Positions 22,856 to 34,110 are shown, counted from the stretch's first letter. The stretch: DNA of 64,000 nucleotides from Amaurobius ferox (GCA_951213105.1 OX578146.1:106868697-106932696); one strand, 5' to 3'. Notes: generated by a model from the sequence alone, not told the origin. Translations and numbers: made by a program.

Positions 22856-23141
22856 GCGCGGTAGCCCAGTGGTCAGCGCTCTGGAGTTGCACTCGGTAGG
22901 CCCGGGTTCGATTCCAGCCACTGCCAAAACTGCCGCCGTGTTCACGCGGAGTACGATCACGTTAAACATGTGGGTCCGTAAGTCCTTCCGAGAGGTTGGT
23001 GGTAGGGGAAGGAGGGTACGGTCCCTGTGGATGCCTCCTCCACTGGGTTCCGGTCTAAATTGGGTGGCACTTCCCGGCCGTCCAAACAGTTACCCTACAC
23101 CATTCTGGTAGGTCGGACGGTCTGGGTATCAACAACAACAA
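22856..23141 (+). mobile_element. tRNA-derived SINE, full-length, with 16-bp target duplication
   Basis: The Pol III promoter is intact in form: A box TAGCCCAGTGG at 22862-22872 and B box GGTTCGATTCC at 22905-22915. The body follows (ctgccgccgtgttcacgcgg, gtgggtccgtaagtcc, gtggatgcctcc), then a 3' module ggccgtccaaacagttacc...ggtaggtcggacggtctggg and a CAACAA tail. It is flanked by CATAGGCGTAGCCTGG (22840-22855) and CATAAGCGTAGCCTGG (23142-23157). Frames called across it are not genes. Related copies are at 26154 and 55079; 3' scraps are at 15805, 19070 and 47184. Confidence 0.9.
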
Positions 23142-23157
23142 CATAAGCGTAGCCTGG

Positions 23158-23519
23158 CGCGGTAGCCCAGTGGTTAGCGGGCGGGAATTGCAGCCGGGGT
23201 TCGATTCCCTCCGCTGCCAAAACTGCCGCCGTGTTCACGCGGAATATGATGACGAGCCCGCCATACACCGGGAGTATTGTTACCAGACAGCGGGATTTAT
23301 CAAAGGACGAGCTTTAAGTTGCCCTGTATGTGGTGATGAACGCAGGGAAACATTTTCCGTCGTTTTGCTTGATATTTGGATGGTCTGCGGGAGGCCATGC
23401 GGTTGAAGGGTTGTATGTTTAATGACGGTTTGGCACAGACTTATTTTCCTTTGGCGTATTTTCTTCTTTCAGAATCCTTTGGCGTCTTTTATCGTCGGGG
23501 TTAAAAAAATACTCATTTA
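23158..23519 (+). mobile_element. Chimeric SINE: same tRNA head, different body
   Basis: The A box TAGCCCAGTGG (23163-23173), B box GGTTCGATTCC (23198-23208) and the ctgccgccgtgttcacgcgg segment match the neighbouring SINE. After about 23255 the sequence is unrelated to it. The new part (about 23260-23480) is GC-balanced and open in one frame (with the short motif CPVCGDERRE), reminiscent of a LINE 3' end, but I cannot name it. The right boundary is uncertain; a solo LTR begins at 23526. Confidence 0.6.
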
Positions 23520-23525
23520 GCTAAA

Positions 23526-24429
23526 TGTCGCATGGTAAACTCATGATCCAATATTTTCGGGGTTGCGATCTTGAGTTCACTTATTTATTTTGGGGGTCAG
23601 CCTTTTCGTTTGGCCTGCTGCTCTCCTCGGAATAGGAGACAGGATGTCGGAGGTTTCTTTAGAGATCGTATTTTCACCGAAAGGTTTAACGTGCGTCCTT
23701 TTCGGACGGGTCATAGGGTTTTCGGCCAGCTTTGAATTAGTGCCCGAAAGAATATCAGTTTCGCAGGGGCTTGAGAAGGGGCTTTTTGTTTCTGGAAGGC
23801 CTAATGCCAATGGCGATGCTTTGGGGTCAAGGGGTTAAGACCCAGAATCCAATAAGATAATTGTGTGCGCCTCAGGGGCGTGTTTTAAAATCTTGGAGAG
23901 AGAAAGTTTTGCAGAAATTGAAAAAAGGAGCGAGGAGAAGGAACTGGGTTGTGATAAAGAAAAGGCGTCTCCCCATCATGGTCCTCTGAAAAGAGAGAAG
24001 CAAGCTGTTGAATTGCAAATGATGTCGGTGAGTTACACATTTAAGGGCCTGTGCCTGATTTGTATCTTTTGTCTCTCTCTCTCTCCCTCTCCAAATAAAT
24101 AACTACTAATTAACGCCAATTAAATATCTACTTGTTAACTCCAAATAAATTATGTAATAGTAAAAGTCAGATGTTTTCATGATAGATTACCATCTTTCAC
24201 ATTTTAGTCTATGAGACTATATATACTTTTGTATTTGTTTATTTGTTTATCTTAAATTTGGTATTCATCCCATTTGGAATATGGGAAGCTGTGTTTTAAA
24301 TAATTTAAATCAATAATGTTGTAAATATTTATATAGTGTAAATAAATTAATGTTTGTAAATACTCACGGCCTGTTTCTTCTTCGCGCTCTAACCGGGCGT
24401 GTCCTAAAAGAGGTAGTTACCTTAGGACA
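23526..24429 (+). mobile_element. Solo LTR, family B copy 1, 5-bp target duplication
   Basis: Starts TGTCGCATGGTAAAC and ends GTTACCTTAGGACA, i.e. TGTC...GACA. CTAAA at 23521-23525 is repeated at 24430-24434. AATAAA signals occur near the 3' side (about 24341), as expected for an LTR. No primer-binding site, gag or pol is attached, so this is a solo LTR of a Gypsy- or Bel/Pao-type element (both make 4-6 bp duplications). The frames inside it (about 23590 and 23863) recur in the other copies and are LTR-internal, not host genes. Confidence 0.85.
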
Positions 24430-24902
24430 CTAAAATATTTTTGCTTCTGTAAACAGCTGCGAAAATATGTAAAGTTCTTAAGTAATTCTAGTAGAGTGAA
24501 ACTTTGCACACTTGGTATCGTGGACATAACCGAATTGAACTCCCCCCCCCCCCCCCCAATTTCCGAATGAAATTTTGAAAAAATATTACTCATAATTTTA
24601 TGAGCTATTGATTAAGATGAACAATAAATTGAAAAGGAATGCATATCATTTCAATCCGACCTTATTTAATTTCTATACAGTTATTTTGGGCATTATTTTT
24701 TACTCAACTTTTTCGAAAAATCATACATTAACCATCGAATTTTGAAAATACACTTTTTCAAGGCGTTCCTTAAAAACTGCATTTTTACACGGAAAAGGAA
24801 GGGAGGGGTTATTAGGTGTTTCACTCTCTCTCATTATGGAAAAATTACATTAGTTATCCAAAGGAGTCCATATTGTAAAACAAACCCTTTTTACCAGATG
24901 AT
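24430..24902. other. Gene-free; C-run and D-like fragment
   Basis: A C-run at 24541-24557 is followed by AATTTCCGAATGAAATTTTG, the same junction as in repeat family D, so an old D fragment lies here. No gene is seen. Confidence 0.45.
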
Positions 24903-25317
24903 AGGTGTGTGTGTGTCCGTGAGTCTGTGGAGACGATATCTCACAAATGAATGGTGCGATTTCAACGAAATTTGATACAAAAACTACAATCAGTGATTAC
25001 TATAAGTCTCTTGATTTTAAAAACGTAATCAAATGTTCGGAAGACCCCTCCCCCCCCCCCCCCAATTTTCGAATGAAAAATTTTTTCAAAAAATCGGAAC
25101 CTTCAATAGTATTTATTACATGAATAATCATTTCTTATGTCATTTTTAATTAGAAAACGATTGACACAAACTTTAAAACGCTAGCACAAACCTGTCTTGA
25201 ATTACTGTGCTTTTTCTTAAATAAATGTATTAAAAATTCACATAAAATTAAAAAAGTATTAAATATTACGAAAAACGTTCACTTTTCATATGCAATATTA
25301 TGCGATAAATTTGTGAA

Positions 25318-25322
<5 letters not shown>
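24903..25322 (+). mobile_element. Dispersed repeat family D, copy 2
   Basis: Matches copy 1 in order: short TG tract, gagtctgtggagacgata, a block ending in a C-run (25049-25062) before AATTTTCGAATG, the phrase tagaaaacgattgacacaaa, and the tail CTTTTCATATGCAATATTATGCGATAAATT. Confidence 0.65.

Positions 25323-25378
<56 letters not shown>
25322..25378. repeat. (AT)n microsatellite
   Basis: A 57-base uninterrupted AT tract directly after repeat D copy 2. Confidence 0.98.
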
Positions 25379-25381
<3 letters not shown>

Positions 25382-26153
25382 CAAATGTAATGCAATTTAG
25401 TATACTACTATACTATTAAATAAAGAATAGTATATTTTGTTATACTGTGTACTACTATTTGTTATACTACTAAATAAAGAATAGCGCTAAGCTGCCGAAT
25501 TCAATCGAATCGAATACAAACATAACTAACCAAATGGAAAATTGGACTGGAAAATGGAGGCATAAAGCATGCGTGGGTGTCACCCCCCCCTCCTCCCCCC
25601 CCCGTCCTCCAGCCAATTTGTGGCATCTTACTCTTCATTTTGTATTGTATTCCAATTTTCAAATTTGGTTAGCTATATATATATATAAGTGTGTGTGTGT
25701 GTTGTAGAATGTAGCAATAGTGCGTAGATTTTCATTGTCCGTTTAAATAGAGAATTAAGTATTTGAAATATATAATACCCTTTTTACATTTTCCCACTGC
25801 ATAAACTAGCTCCAATCACCAGATACATTTAGGAAGACACCAGTGCAACACCAGAGAGTAAGACATAGTGCAACAGCAATGGCAATTTCACCATCAAGCG
25901 ACATTTTGCAAATAAATGACAGTCACATATGAGTGCGATCGAAACTCACGACAGAAAGCGACAACCAAAGTTATTATTTATCACTCTTTGGCGATAACCC
26001 GCCAAATCAGCACACTTTCACTCTGTTACTTTCTCGGACCTTTCAAGATTGATGACTTCGGGAGTCTACGGAGGGCGACAGACCCCCTGTAGTTCCCGTA
26101 TCGTCTGGAAATAAAACTCGTCTCTTTGATTCTCCAATGTATTGGGGGCTTTA
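25379..26153. other. Gene-free stretch
   Basis: Nothing gene-like is seen. It holds C-runs near 25580-25602 and a (TA)n(TG)n tract at about 25675-25702. Confidence 0.45.
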
Positions 26154-26328
26154 AATATGTGGGTCCGTAAGTCCTTCCGAGAGGTTGGTGGTAGGGGAAG
26201 GAGGGTACGGTCCCTGTGGATGCCTCCCCCACTGGGTTCCAGTCTAAATTGGGTGGCTCTTCCCGGCCGTCCAAACAGTTACCTTACACATTTCCGGTAG
26301 GTCGAACGGTCTGGGTCTCAACAACAAT
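26154..26328 (+). mobile_element. 5'-truncated SINE copy
   Basis: Matches the SINE at 22856 from gtgggtccgtaagtcc to ggtaggtcgaacggtctggg plus a CAACAA tail. The tRNA head and both Pol III boxes are missing. It abuts the terminus of the family E element at 26332. Confidence 0.85.
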
Positions 26329-26331
26329 ATA

Positions 26332-26784
26332 GGCGTAGCCAAGATCTCGGAAAGGGTAGGGCTACGATCGAATGAAGGGAGTGGATACAGTGGTAGATGG
26401 CGTTTCGCCAATAGGGAGCCAGTGAAGAACAAACGTATTTGTACTGCCAATAGAGAATATTATAGACCGTGCCTACGCCACTGTTACTCTACAATAGGTG
26501 CACAGTCTGAAACATAGTTGGAAGGATGTCAGGGAGAGGGGTTCGCCCCCTTTCAGAGTCTCGTTTTACCGGCCCATATATGTATGGGGTGATTTTCGAA
26601 GGGGGAAGGAAAGAGCCTTGTTTTGAAGGAGGGAATGTAAGGTTATGCAAGGCAATTTCTTATATGGCCAGAGTGGTGTGGCTGGTACCATAACTGTACG
26701 TAATTCAGGATGCTTGTTTTCGATTTATCGGTTACGGTAGATAGTTATTTTGAGTTAGAATTAATCCGAGATCCTGGCTACGCC
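26332..26784 (+). mobile_element. MITE family E, copy 1 with terminal inverted repeats
   Basis: The left end GGCGTAGCCAAGATCTCGG and the reverse complement of the right end (TGGCGTAGCCAGGATCTCGG) form a TIR of about 20 bp. Interior phrases (agatggcgtttcgccaa, gtaaggttatgcaaggcaatttc) recur in copy 2 and at 22600. There is no coding capacity. TIR length suggests a cut-and-paste transposon; I could not define the target duplication. Confidence 0.7.
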
Positions 26785-26796
26785 ATCCTGCATGGA

Positions 26797-27200
26797 TGGC
26801 GTAGCCAGGATATCGGAAAGCATAGGTCAAAAGGGGGTTATTGTGATAGATGGCGTTTCGCCAACCGGGATCCAGTCGTATAGCAATGCATTTATATAGC
26901 CAATGGAAAATATTATGCCTCCCTGGTTACGCCACTACTACTCAACAATGGGTTTATGGTCAAAATCATGGTGGAAATATGGTCGTGGGGCGATTAACCC
27001 GCTCGGGCTTTATTTCATTAGACCGTATACTTATAAGATCGTCTTTAGAAAAAGGCGAAATGTAAGGTAAGATAAGACAATTCCTTACATAGCCAGAGTG
27101 ATGTACCTGGTGGTAGCATAACACCTGGTGGTAGCAATACAGTTATGCTAATTATGCATGGTTCTGGGTTCTAGCCAATTGTCATTTTGAGTTAAATAAA
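26797..27200 (+). mobile_element. MITE family E, copy 2, 3' end incomplete
   Basis: Starts TGGCGTAGCCAGGATATCGG and follows copy 1 through agatggcgtttcgccaa, a region with gggcgattaacccgc and gtaaggtaagataagacaattcc. It fades after gtcattttgagttaaat near 27195 without the right TIR. The junction with copy 1 is an 18-bp palindrome (see findings). Confidence 0.65.
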
Positions 27201-27575
27201 ATAATACATCTACACATTTACCTTTGAAAAATAAATTCATTTTGGTAAAAATAAAAAAAGGAAACAACAATATTTCATGTAAAAGACCAAATTGTTGGTT
27301 CATTTTATTCAACCAACAGAAAGAGACAGTGGTGTGTTTAAAGGAGAAGGAATTGGGGAATCATCCTGCGAAACCGTAAATATTCAGGCAAATCTAAAAG
27401 ACATTGTAAATATGAATTTTTAGTTCATTTTAAACTAATATCAACCAACACTCTTTACAAATATCTGTTCAAAATATGTTATTGTCTATACATGCTTTTT
27501 TTTTTCTTGGGACAGTAGAAAAGTGAAAGGGTTTTATTTATTTTTTATAGTCGAATGTGCATGCGGGTAAAATAT
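27201..27575. other. Gene-free stretch
   Basis: Nothing recognisable beyond AT-rich text and a T-run near 27498. Confidence 0.45.
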
Positions 27576-28803
27576 AACAAGAAAGATTAATCATGCTTAA
27601 AGCATTGATTATGAAACACTTTCCAACTTCAATGCAATTTTATTTAAACATGTCTAAAATGCAATACATTCCTCGGTAATATTTTAAAACTTATCACAAT
27701 ACTACATTAATTTATTATATTTGAAACCTTAAACCTTCATCGAAAAAAATTAACTTCATTCAAATGACGGCATTAAAGTATAAATTGCCTGGTTTAAACA
27801 TCTCTTAAATGTTATACATTCCCCGGTAATAATTTTAGAATTATCATAATACTATGATAATTTATTATATTTGAAAACTTCATCGAAAACAACTGAAATC
27901 CATTCAAATGACGTCATAAAAAAATAACGCATGGCTCTCTCTATAAAAGCAACATTTCATTCATAAATAATTCCCCCATTCATGTCATTCATCACAATAC
28001 TATAACAATTTATTTTATTTAAAAATTAAGACCATTGAGCTGCAAGTAAGTAAACTCTATGCGTAAAACTTCATCGAAAAATATCGTCCTTCTCTTTCTA
28101 AAATCAATGAATTCATATCAGCTAAGCAGACTCCATGGACTAAATGATTTTGTGTTAAAGAATTACAGCGATTCTAATACAACTCATTCTACATATTTTG
28201 CTGTTTACATTTTACATAGGTGAAAAATAGGCTTAATAGTAGAAATAATCAAATTTGGAAGAGCATTTAAACTGAAATATATTGTCATTGCGTTGTTTCA
28301 GTATGTAGATGCACAGAATTTAGGCAAAAATAAAGTAATTTTAGGACGGATACAACACTCAATATGAATTAAAAAGAACTTTAAAAATCACGATTTTGAC
28401 ACAAGATGGATGCCATATATCATTTTGAAGTGGGTCATGTGATCGTTTCATATCATGGACACGTGATCGCTTAATATAAGAGGTGTTATTATTATTTTAA
28501 TTTTTATTTAAAAAACAACTGAATATATTTCGCTGAATTTTTTTTTTATATATTTTATGGAACAATTTGAATATTGCCTAAAATTTTCGAAGCAATTTGT
28601 GAATTTTAAATCCGCTTAAAAAATGCTTGAAAAATTAGGTCCCATAGGGCTCAATGTATTCCATTTTTTCAACCCGGGTTCAATCCAAAACTAATTGGGT
28701 GATATTATTCATTTATATTCCCATAAGTCCTATAGACCGTCTGAACAACATACTAAAATTTCATTTTGATTAAGTCATTTTTACGGCAGTTATCGTGCTA
28801 ACG

Positions 28804-28837
<34 letters not shown>

Positions 28838-28884
28838 ATGAACGAAGTCATAAACACTTTTCAACTTTGTTGTAAAGTGTTAAA
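27576..28884 (+). mobile_element. Helitron/Helentron-like non-autonomous element, copy 2
   Basis: Runs from AACAAGAAAGATTAATCATGC to a 3' hairpin CACTTTTCAACTTTGTTGTAAAGTG followed by TTAA in place of CTAA. A (CAGA)n tract at 28804-28837 precedes the hairpin, the position where DINE-1/HINE elements carry a microsatellite. The 5' subterminal AAACACTTTCCAAC is inverted relative to the hairpin arm. Non-coding. Confidence 0.7.
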
Positions 28885-31057
28885 AACACTCAGCAAATGT
28901 AAATTGGTCTAAAAATGGACCAAACTCTCAATACAACAATAAAGTTTACACTAAATATATACTTCATTAGTAACAGCATAAAGAGTTGACTAGTGGCAAA
29001 GGAGAGCCTTTTTCGTCAAGATAAATTAGACAGAGCAGTCACTGTAGCAAAGGTTGGGAATATTTCTGTCACTTTTGATTCAACCATTTATTAACTTATA
29101 CATTTAATCAATTGTTTATGCTGTTACTAATGTAGTATTTTTATATATTTTTTCTTAAATATTCTAATTTTATTTAATGAAGTATTTTTATAGAGTAGTT
29201 TAAGATAGTAGTTTGGGCGAATTTTTAATATTATAATAAGGTTTATGTTACCAAGACGTTGGAGTAGATCACATCATCAGACATTTAAGGTTAATAATAT
29301 ATTGAAACTAAATGAAAAGTAAATTTTTAATATAAAAAAATATAAATCATGTAAATTAAATAAAAATACGATTTGCTTGCGATTAGTGTTTTAAATTATA
29401 TTTTTGGAATTAAGTGAAACCTCCCTTAACAACCACGCTTTTTAAGCTGACCACCTCTCTTGAGCGCAAAATCGTCAACTTGGCGATTTTGGAGAAACGT
29501 CGCAAAGTTGGCGACAACTCTATGGCTCTGTAAATTAAATTTCTTTTATAATTCCTGTCGTTTTAAGGATGTTTTCGATTTAATATTTTTGATTCAAAAT
29601 ATAGCGAGTTTCGTTGTTTGTGCCAGGTACGTTTTGTGTGTGTGTGTGTGTGTGGGGGGGGGGGGGGGTATACAGAATTTGAGTTTTATTAGGAAGGGTC
29701 TGGAGTAAAATAATTGCGTTTTTTACAGTTCGTATAGTAATTATGTTTTATTATTAGGTCGTATAATTATCAATATTGTCTGGGATAGATACGTAATTTG
29801 CGTATGTCCGGAGATTCTAGGAGCGCAAGCACTGCAAGTGGCCGGATGAGCAGCAATATTTCACATAACTTTATGTAACTCGTCATATGAAATATTTAAC
29901 ATCTAGTTATTTATATATTTAAACATACAAATACTTATGATTGGAAGCTGTATTGGCGCAGTAATTATATGGAAAGTACTATTTCATAAATATATAACAT
30001 TAGAATTATTTTTCTCTTTTTTTTTAATTTTCAATTTATACTTTGCAATGAATTGTATTATTTATTATTTATATTTATAGATTCTGTAATATATCGTAAC
30101 CACTATTATTCGATTACAGTTCAATATATAACAATTAACTATAGCAAAATAATATAGCTCTGATAATTTAGTCTCTGGAAGAGTTTCTTTAACAAAACCC
30201 GCAATTTTTGAGACAAAAATCAACATGGAGCGGCAAGTACCGTGGATGCGAAGCTATCTCTAGAAATAAAGAAAATAAAGTAAGCGACGGTTTATTTATA
30301 GGGTTTTATGGTTATGTAGATAAAATCACATTTTGTTAAAGCTGAGAGAAAGTATCTGGATAATAGCTAGAAGGGGGAGAGGATGATAGTTCAATCCTCG
30401 GCTTCCTTTCCCCAAAGCCATAAGTCTGTCGTCCAAAGTGGGGAGCCAACATTGACTAGGACATCAGCGCGTTGATTAGTTTATGGTCGCTGAGATGCTT
30501 CACCAACCCCGCTGGCAACACACTTTTGTACCATAAAAATGAGTCATACCACGTGTTTCACACAAAGGGAGATTTTCCCAGTTTTGCCTTAATTCGAGGT
30601 GGTGTACATCCCATGCACCAGGAGTCGACCACTTGATTTGGGTTTAATTCCAGACAGGGGGGAGGGAGGATATGATAATTTGAATGTTCTTTTTTCGGTT
30701 AGGGTGCTTAGAATTCACTTATGGGCTCAGCTAGCAGTTTTAGGCGATTCATCAGCGGTCAAATACATTTCACATGTATAGATCTTTCATTAAAGCTAAG
30801 TATATATCCGTTGGGATGTTTGAACAAATCTGTATTTTAATATGTTGAGTAGCACAACCTAGAATTGTAGTAAAATTGGGTTGAATATACTTAAGAGACG
30901 CAAGAACAGACAGAGGCAAGCCGAAGTACTTTTGCAAGCAAGACCTTAGAGGAAAGAAATTTAAATTGATCCTGTCTGCAAAGCAACTCTATACACATAA
31001 GTTTGAATGAGCAGATAGCACTTTGGGTGGCTCATAAAATATATCCATATTTGGAAT
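28885..31057. other. Gene-free stretch
   Basis: It holds a family H phrase (cgtcaacttggcgat, cgcaaagttggcgac) at 29472-29515 and a (TG)n tract followed by a G-run at 29635-29668. A more complex block at 30360-30680 has a B-box-like ggtttaattcc and may be an old SINE. No gene is seen. Confidence 0.4.
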
Positions 31058-31949
31058 TGTCGCATGGTAAACCCATGATCCAATATTTTCGGGGTTACGA
31101 TCTAAAGTTTCCTTATTTATTTTGGGGGTCAGCCTTTTCGTTTGGCCAGCTGCTCTCGAAGGATAGAAGACAGGATGTTGGAGGTTTCTTTAGAGATCGT
31201 ATTTTCACCGAAAGGTTTAACGTTTGTCCGTTTTCGGAGGGATCATAGGGTTTTCGGCCGGCTTTGAATTAGTGCCCGAAAGCATATCAGTTTCGCAGGG
31301 GCTTGAGAAGGGGCTTTTTGTTTCTGGAAGGCCTAAAGCCAATGGCGATGCTTTGGGGTCAAGGGGTTAAGACTCAGAATCCAATGAGGTAGTTGTATGC
31401 GCCTCAGGGGCGTGTTTTAAAATTTTGGAGAGAGAGAGTTTTCAGAAATTTAAAAAAGAAGAATTGGGGAGAAGGATTTGTGTTGTGAGTGAAAAAGTTG
31501 GCTCCCCATCATGGTCCTCTGAAAAGAGAGATGCTGTTCCATTGCAAGTGATGTCGGTGAGTTACACATTTAAGGGCCTGTGCCTGATTTGTATCTTTTG
31601 TCTATCTCTCCCTCTCCAATAAAATAACTACTAATGAACGCCAATTAAATATCTACTTGTTAACTCCAAATAAATTATTTAATAGTAAAAGTCAGATGTT
31701 TTTTTTTTTTATGATAGATTACCATCTTTCACATTTTAGTCTGTGAGACTGAATATACTTTTGTTTTTGTTTATCTTAAAGTGGTATACTTTCCATTTTG
31801 AATATGGGAAGTGGTCTTCTAAATATTTTGAACCAATATTATGTAAATATTTATATACTGTAAATAAATTAATGTTTTGTTTATACACGGCCTTTTTCTT
31901 CTTCGCGCTCTAACCGGGCGTGTCCTAAAGAGGTAGTTACCTTAGGACA
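31058..31949 (+). mobile_element. Solo LTR, family B copy 2, 5-bp target duplication
   Basis: The ends are identical in form to copy 1 (TGTCGCATGG...CTTAGGACA). GGAAT at 31053-31057 is repeated at 31950-31954. The interior aligns with copy 1 throughout with point changes and small indels. No internal retroelement domain is attached. Confidence 0.88.
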
Positions 31950-31954
31950 GGAAT

Positions 31955-32149
31955 GGCTAATCTATTAAACCTACAGCGTTAATGCCTCAATATTGGGAAG
32001 GTATAACCAATATAATCTCGCTGGATTTGAGTGTTTCACTAGCGAGTTCTTAATTAATGACAAATATATTCTCCGTGGATTTTAATGCTTCACTAGTAAA
32101 TTTGAGATTAATTCCTAATATAATTAAATCCGTGTTAAAACACCAACTT
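31955..32149. other. Gene-free; short diverged duplication
   Basis: Phrases of the type ctcgctggatttgagtgtttcactag and ctccgtggattttaatgcttcactag, seen through their shared gtttcactag/gcttcactag ends at about 32034 and 32086, indicate a roughly 55-base duplication. No gene is seen. Confidence 0.35.
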
Positions 32150-32830
32150 TTAGTATTAACCTTTTCTGAAGTAGAAATATCTCATCCTTGAAGGACACTT
32201 CCTTCCGATTCTCGTATCAAAAGATTACCTGTCTTTTTTTCAACGCATGCGTTCTGAAATTGTCCACAACTAATGACAACTTCAAAACGGTCAAAAATCG
32301 GGTCTTCACCCTATTAATCATGACGGTAATAGTTCCCACCTGCTGCAAGTTAATTTATCCTTACTAATGGGCAGCAGACGTCGCTGAGCAAAATGATCTC
32401 CAGCTCCTAACAAAGTAACACGTGACCGCCGATAGCTGCATTCTTGGAACGATTATGAGTGATGGTGAGGGTTCACAATCGTGGACATCCGTCCAGAAAA
32501 GTCATTTAATCATTTGCAAAACTTTCTATTTTGGCTTTGGAATCATAAGTTCAGATTAGCAGAAAAGGAACGTGTTGACACACGCCAGGGAATATGACAA
32601 GGAATTGTTTTCGAAAGTGTCTAAATTGCCTGGAGGCAACTGCTCAAAATGGTAATTATGCTGGAGGGAGAAAATCCATTTGTTAACCAAGTGGGATGGT
32701 TTTGCTGGAAGAAAGAGGACTATATTTCAAAAAAGTTTGACTTTCCTTCCTGTGTCCTTATCTACCACATTCTTTTGTGGGATGCTCAAGGGAAAGGGGA
32801 CCCACATTGGCCAGGACAATGAAGAAAGAT
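32150..32830. other. Non-repetitive higher-complexity island
   Basis: Balanced composition with no convincing frame; a candidate for conserved non-coding DNA. Contains CACGTG-like and TTAATC motifs, which are too common to weigh. Confidence 0.25.
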
Positions 32831-32842
32831 AATGGTGTTTAC

Positions 32843-32945
32843 GGGAATTTGAGATAGCGGTCAAAAGAAAGATACAGTGATGGTAAAAAGCATTTATTAA
32901 CAACGTTTATGCTAACCACACATTAAACAGTGCAACCATTGAGAA
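32843..32945. repeat. Repeat J, copy 1 (copy 2 at 34009-34110)
   Basis: Both copies read ttacgggaatttgagatagcgg / ttacaggattttaggatagcgg (shared ttacNgga...gatagcgg). Then follow caaaagRaagatRcaRtgatgg, taaaa-gcatt, and a later acatat/acacat. They lie about 1.17 kb apart in the same orientation and could flank a decayed element. Confidence 0.5.
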
Positions 32946-33056
32946 AGATTCCATCAAAAGGAAGATACAGTGATGATCCATTAACAAAGAGGTATATACT
33001 AACCCCAAATGAAGAAAAAGCATGGATTGAAGAGTATTTTATCTATTCCTCTTTAA

Positions 33057-33087
33057 TAGAGTGTATCCAATATATGGATACACTCTA
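33057..33087. repeat. 13-bp perfect hairpin TAGAGTGTATCCA
   Basis: TAGAGTGTATCCA, a 5-base ATATA loop, then the exact reverse complement. A 20-base direct repeat of the type tttgaggaatacctaatat follows at 33092-33125. Confidence 0.85.
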
Positions 33088-34008
33088 ATTTGAGGAATAC
33101 CTAATATATTTGAGGAATACCTAATATTCGCCGGTTAATTATTTCCCTCCCCTCCCCCTAAATAATATATATAATCCACATTACGCAGAGAACATGGTGA
33201 CGACATGTGGCCAGGGTCCGACTTACAAATGATGGCGCCCAACAGGGGCGAATTTATATGGAGGGACCCTAAGTGATACTATTCTTGAGGAGGAAAGCAA
33301 TGACGTGTCATCATATTTTGTTTCTTCATAATGAGAATAACTTCTATTTAAGGTAAAGTCACATTGAGCGCATACAATTCATGAATTTGAGCGTCTATGA
33401 TAGTTTTCATCAGGGCCGTTTTTGACCAGGCAGTGAGGGAAAATGTTGGGGACATGTGAAGCTTTGGGGTTCATTTTACGTACTCATTATACCCTTTTCT
33501 TATTAATAAAGTTTTACGGGACAATTAGAATGTACTTTTGCCTAGGGTTTCTTGCAAGGATAAATGCGGCCGTGTAATTCATTATTTTAATTAGCATAAA
33601 ACCAATAAATAAAAAGTTTTAACATTCTTTTTAAAATATAAAATCATAGACATAGTTTGCAGAACCGCAATGAGAGAGGGAAAAGCAAAGATTGAGAACA
33701 TCTATCGTAGTTCATATGGGGCAATAATTCTTCTATAGCACTGGGTTCCAGAAGGGTATTAAGCACAAATCGTATTAAATAGTTCCCCATGTAGAGTCCC
33801 AATGCTTCATAGTACCCTCCCCCCTCCCTCACACACATACACCACCGCCACCGAAAAAATCTGTTAATTCGGCACTATTTCTGACGGCAACATTTGACAC
33901 ATATACAGTTTTATTCATAGATAATTTCGAATTCAAGTCTTTCAAGTATATCGATGAAGCAGGCGATAGCCCCCTAGTTAGGATATGACACTATAAATAG
34001 GAAAGAGA

Positions 34009-34110
34009 TATAATGGTGATTACAGGATTTTAGGATAGCGGTATGTCAAAAGGAAGATGCAATGATGGTAAAAGCATTAACATCATTTTATCACATATTT
34101 GAAGCATAAA
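34009..34110. repeat. Repeat J, copy 2
   Basis: See copy 1 at 32843: shared gatagcgg, aaaggaagatRcaRtgatgg and taaaagcatt phrases in the same order. Confidence 0.5.

Noticed and set aside
22861..22915. Possible true tRNA gene (A and B boxes present)
   Set aside because: The acceptor arms do not pair, and the same head is followed by a shared SINE body and flanked by target duplications.
22869..23406. Frames across the SINEs at 22869-23111, 23170-23406 and 55057-55329
   Set aside because: They translate a Pol III SINE, including its A and B boxes; the similarity between them is nucleotide repeat similarity.
23590..24102. Open frames inside the first solo LTR, echoed at 31003-31622 and 40770-41192
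   Set aside because: They lie in three copies of the same LTR, differ in length by indels and have no domain. Conservation reflects the LTR copies, not coding.
33228..33265. CAGGGGCG-type hAT end (caacaggggcgaatttatatgg)
   Set aside because: Single end-like phrase with no partner or target duplication within several kb.
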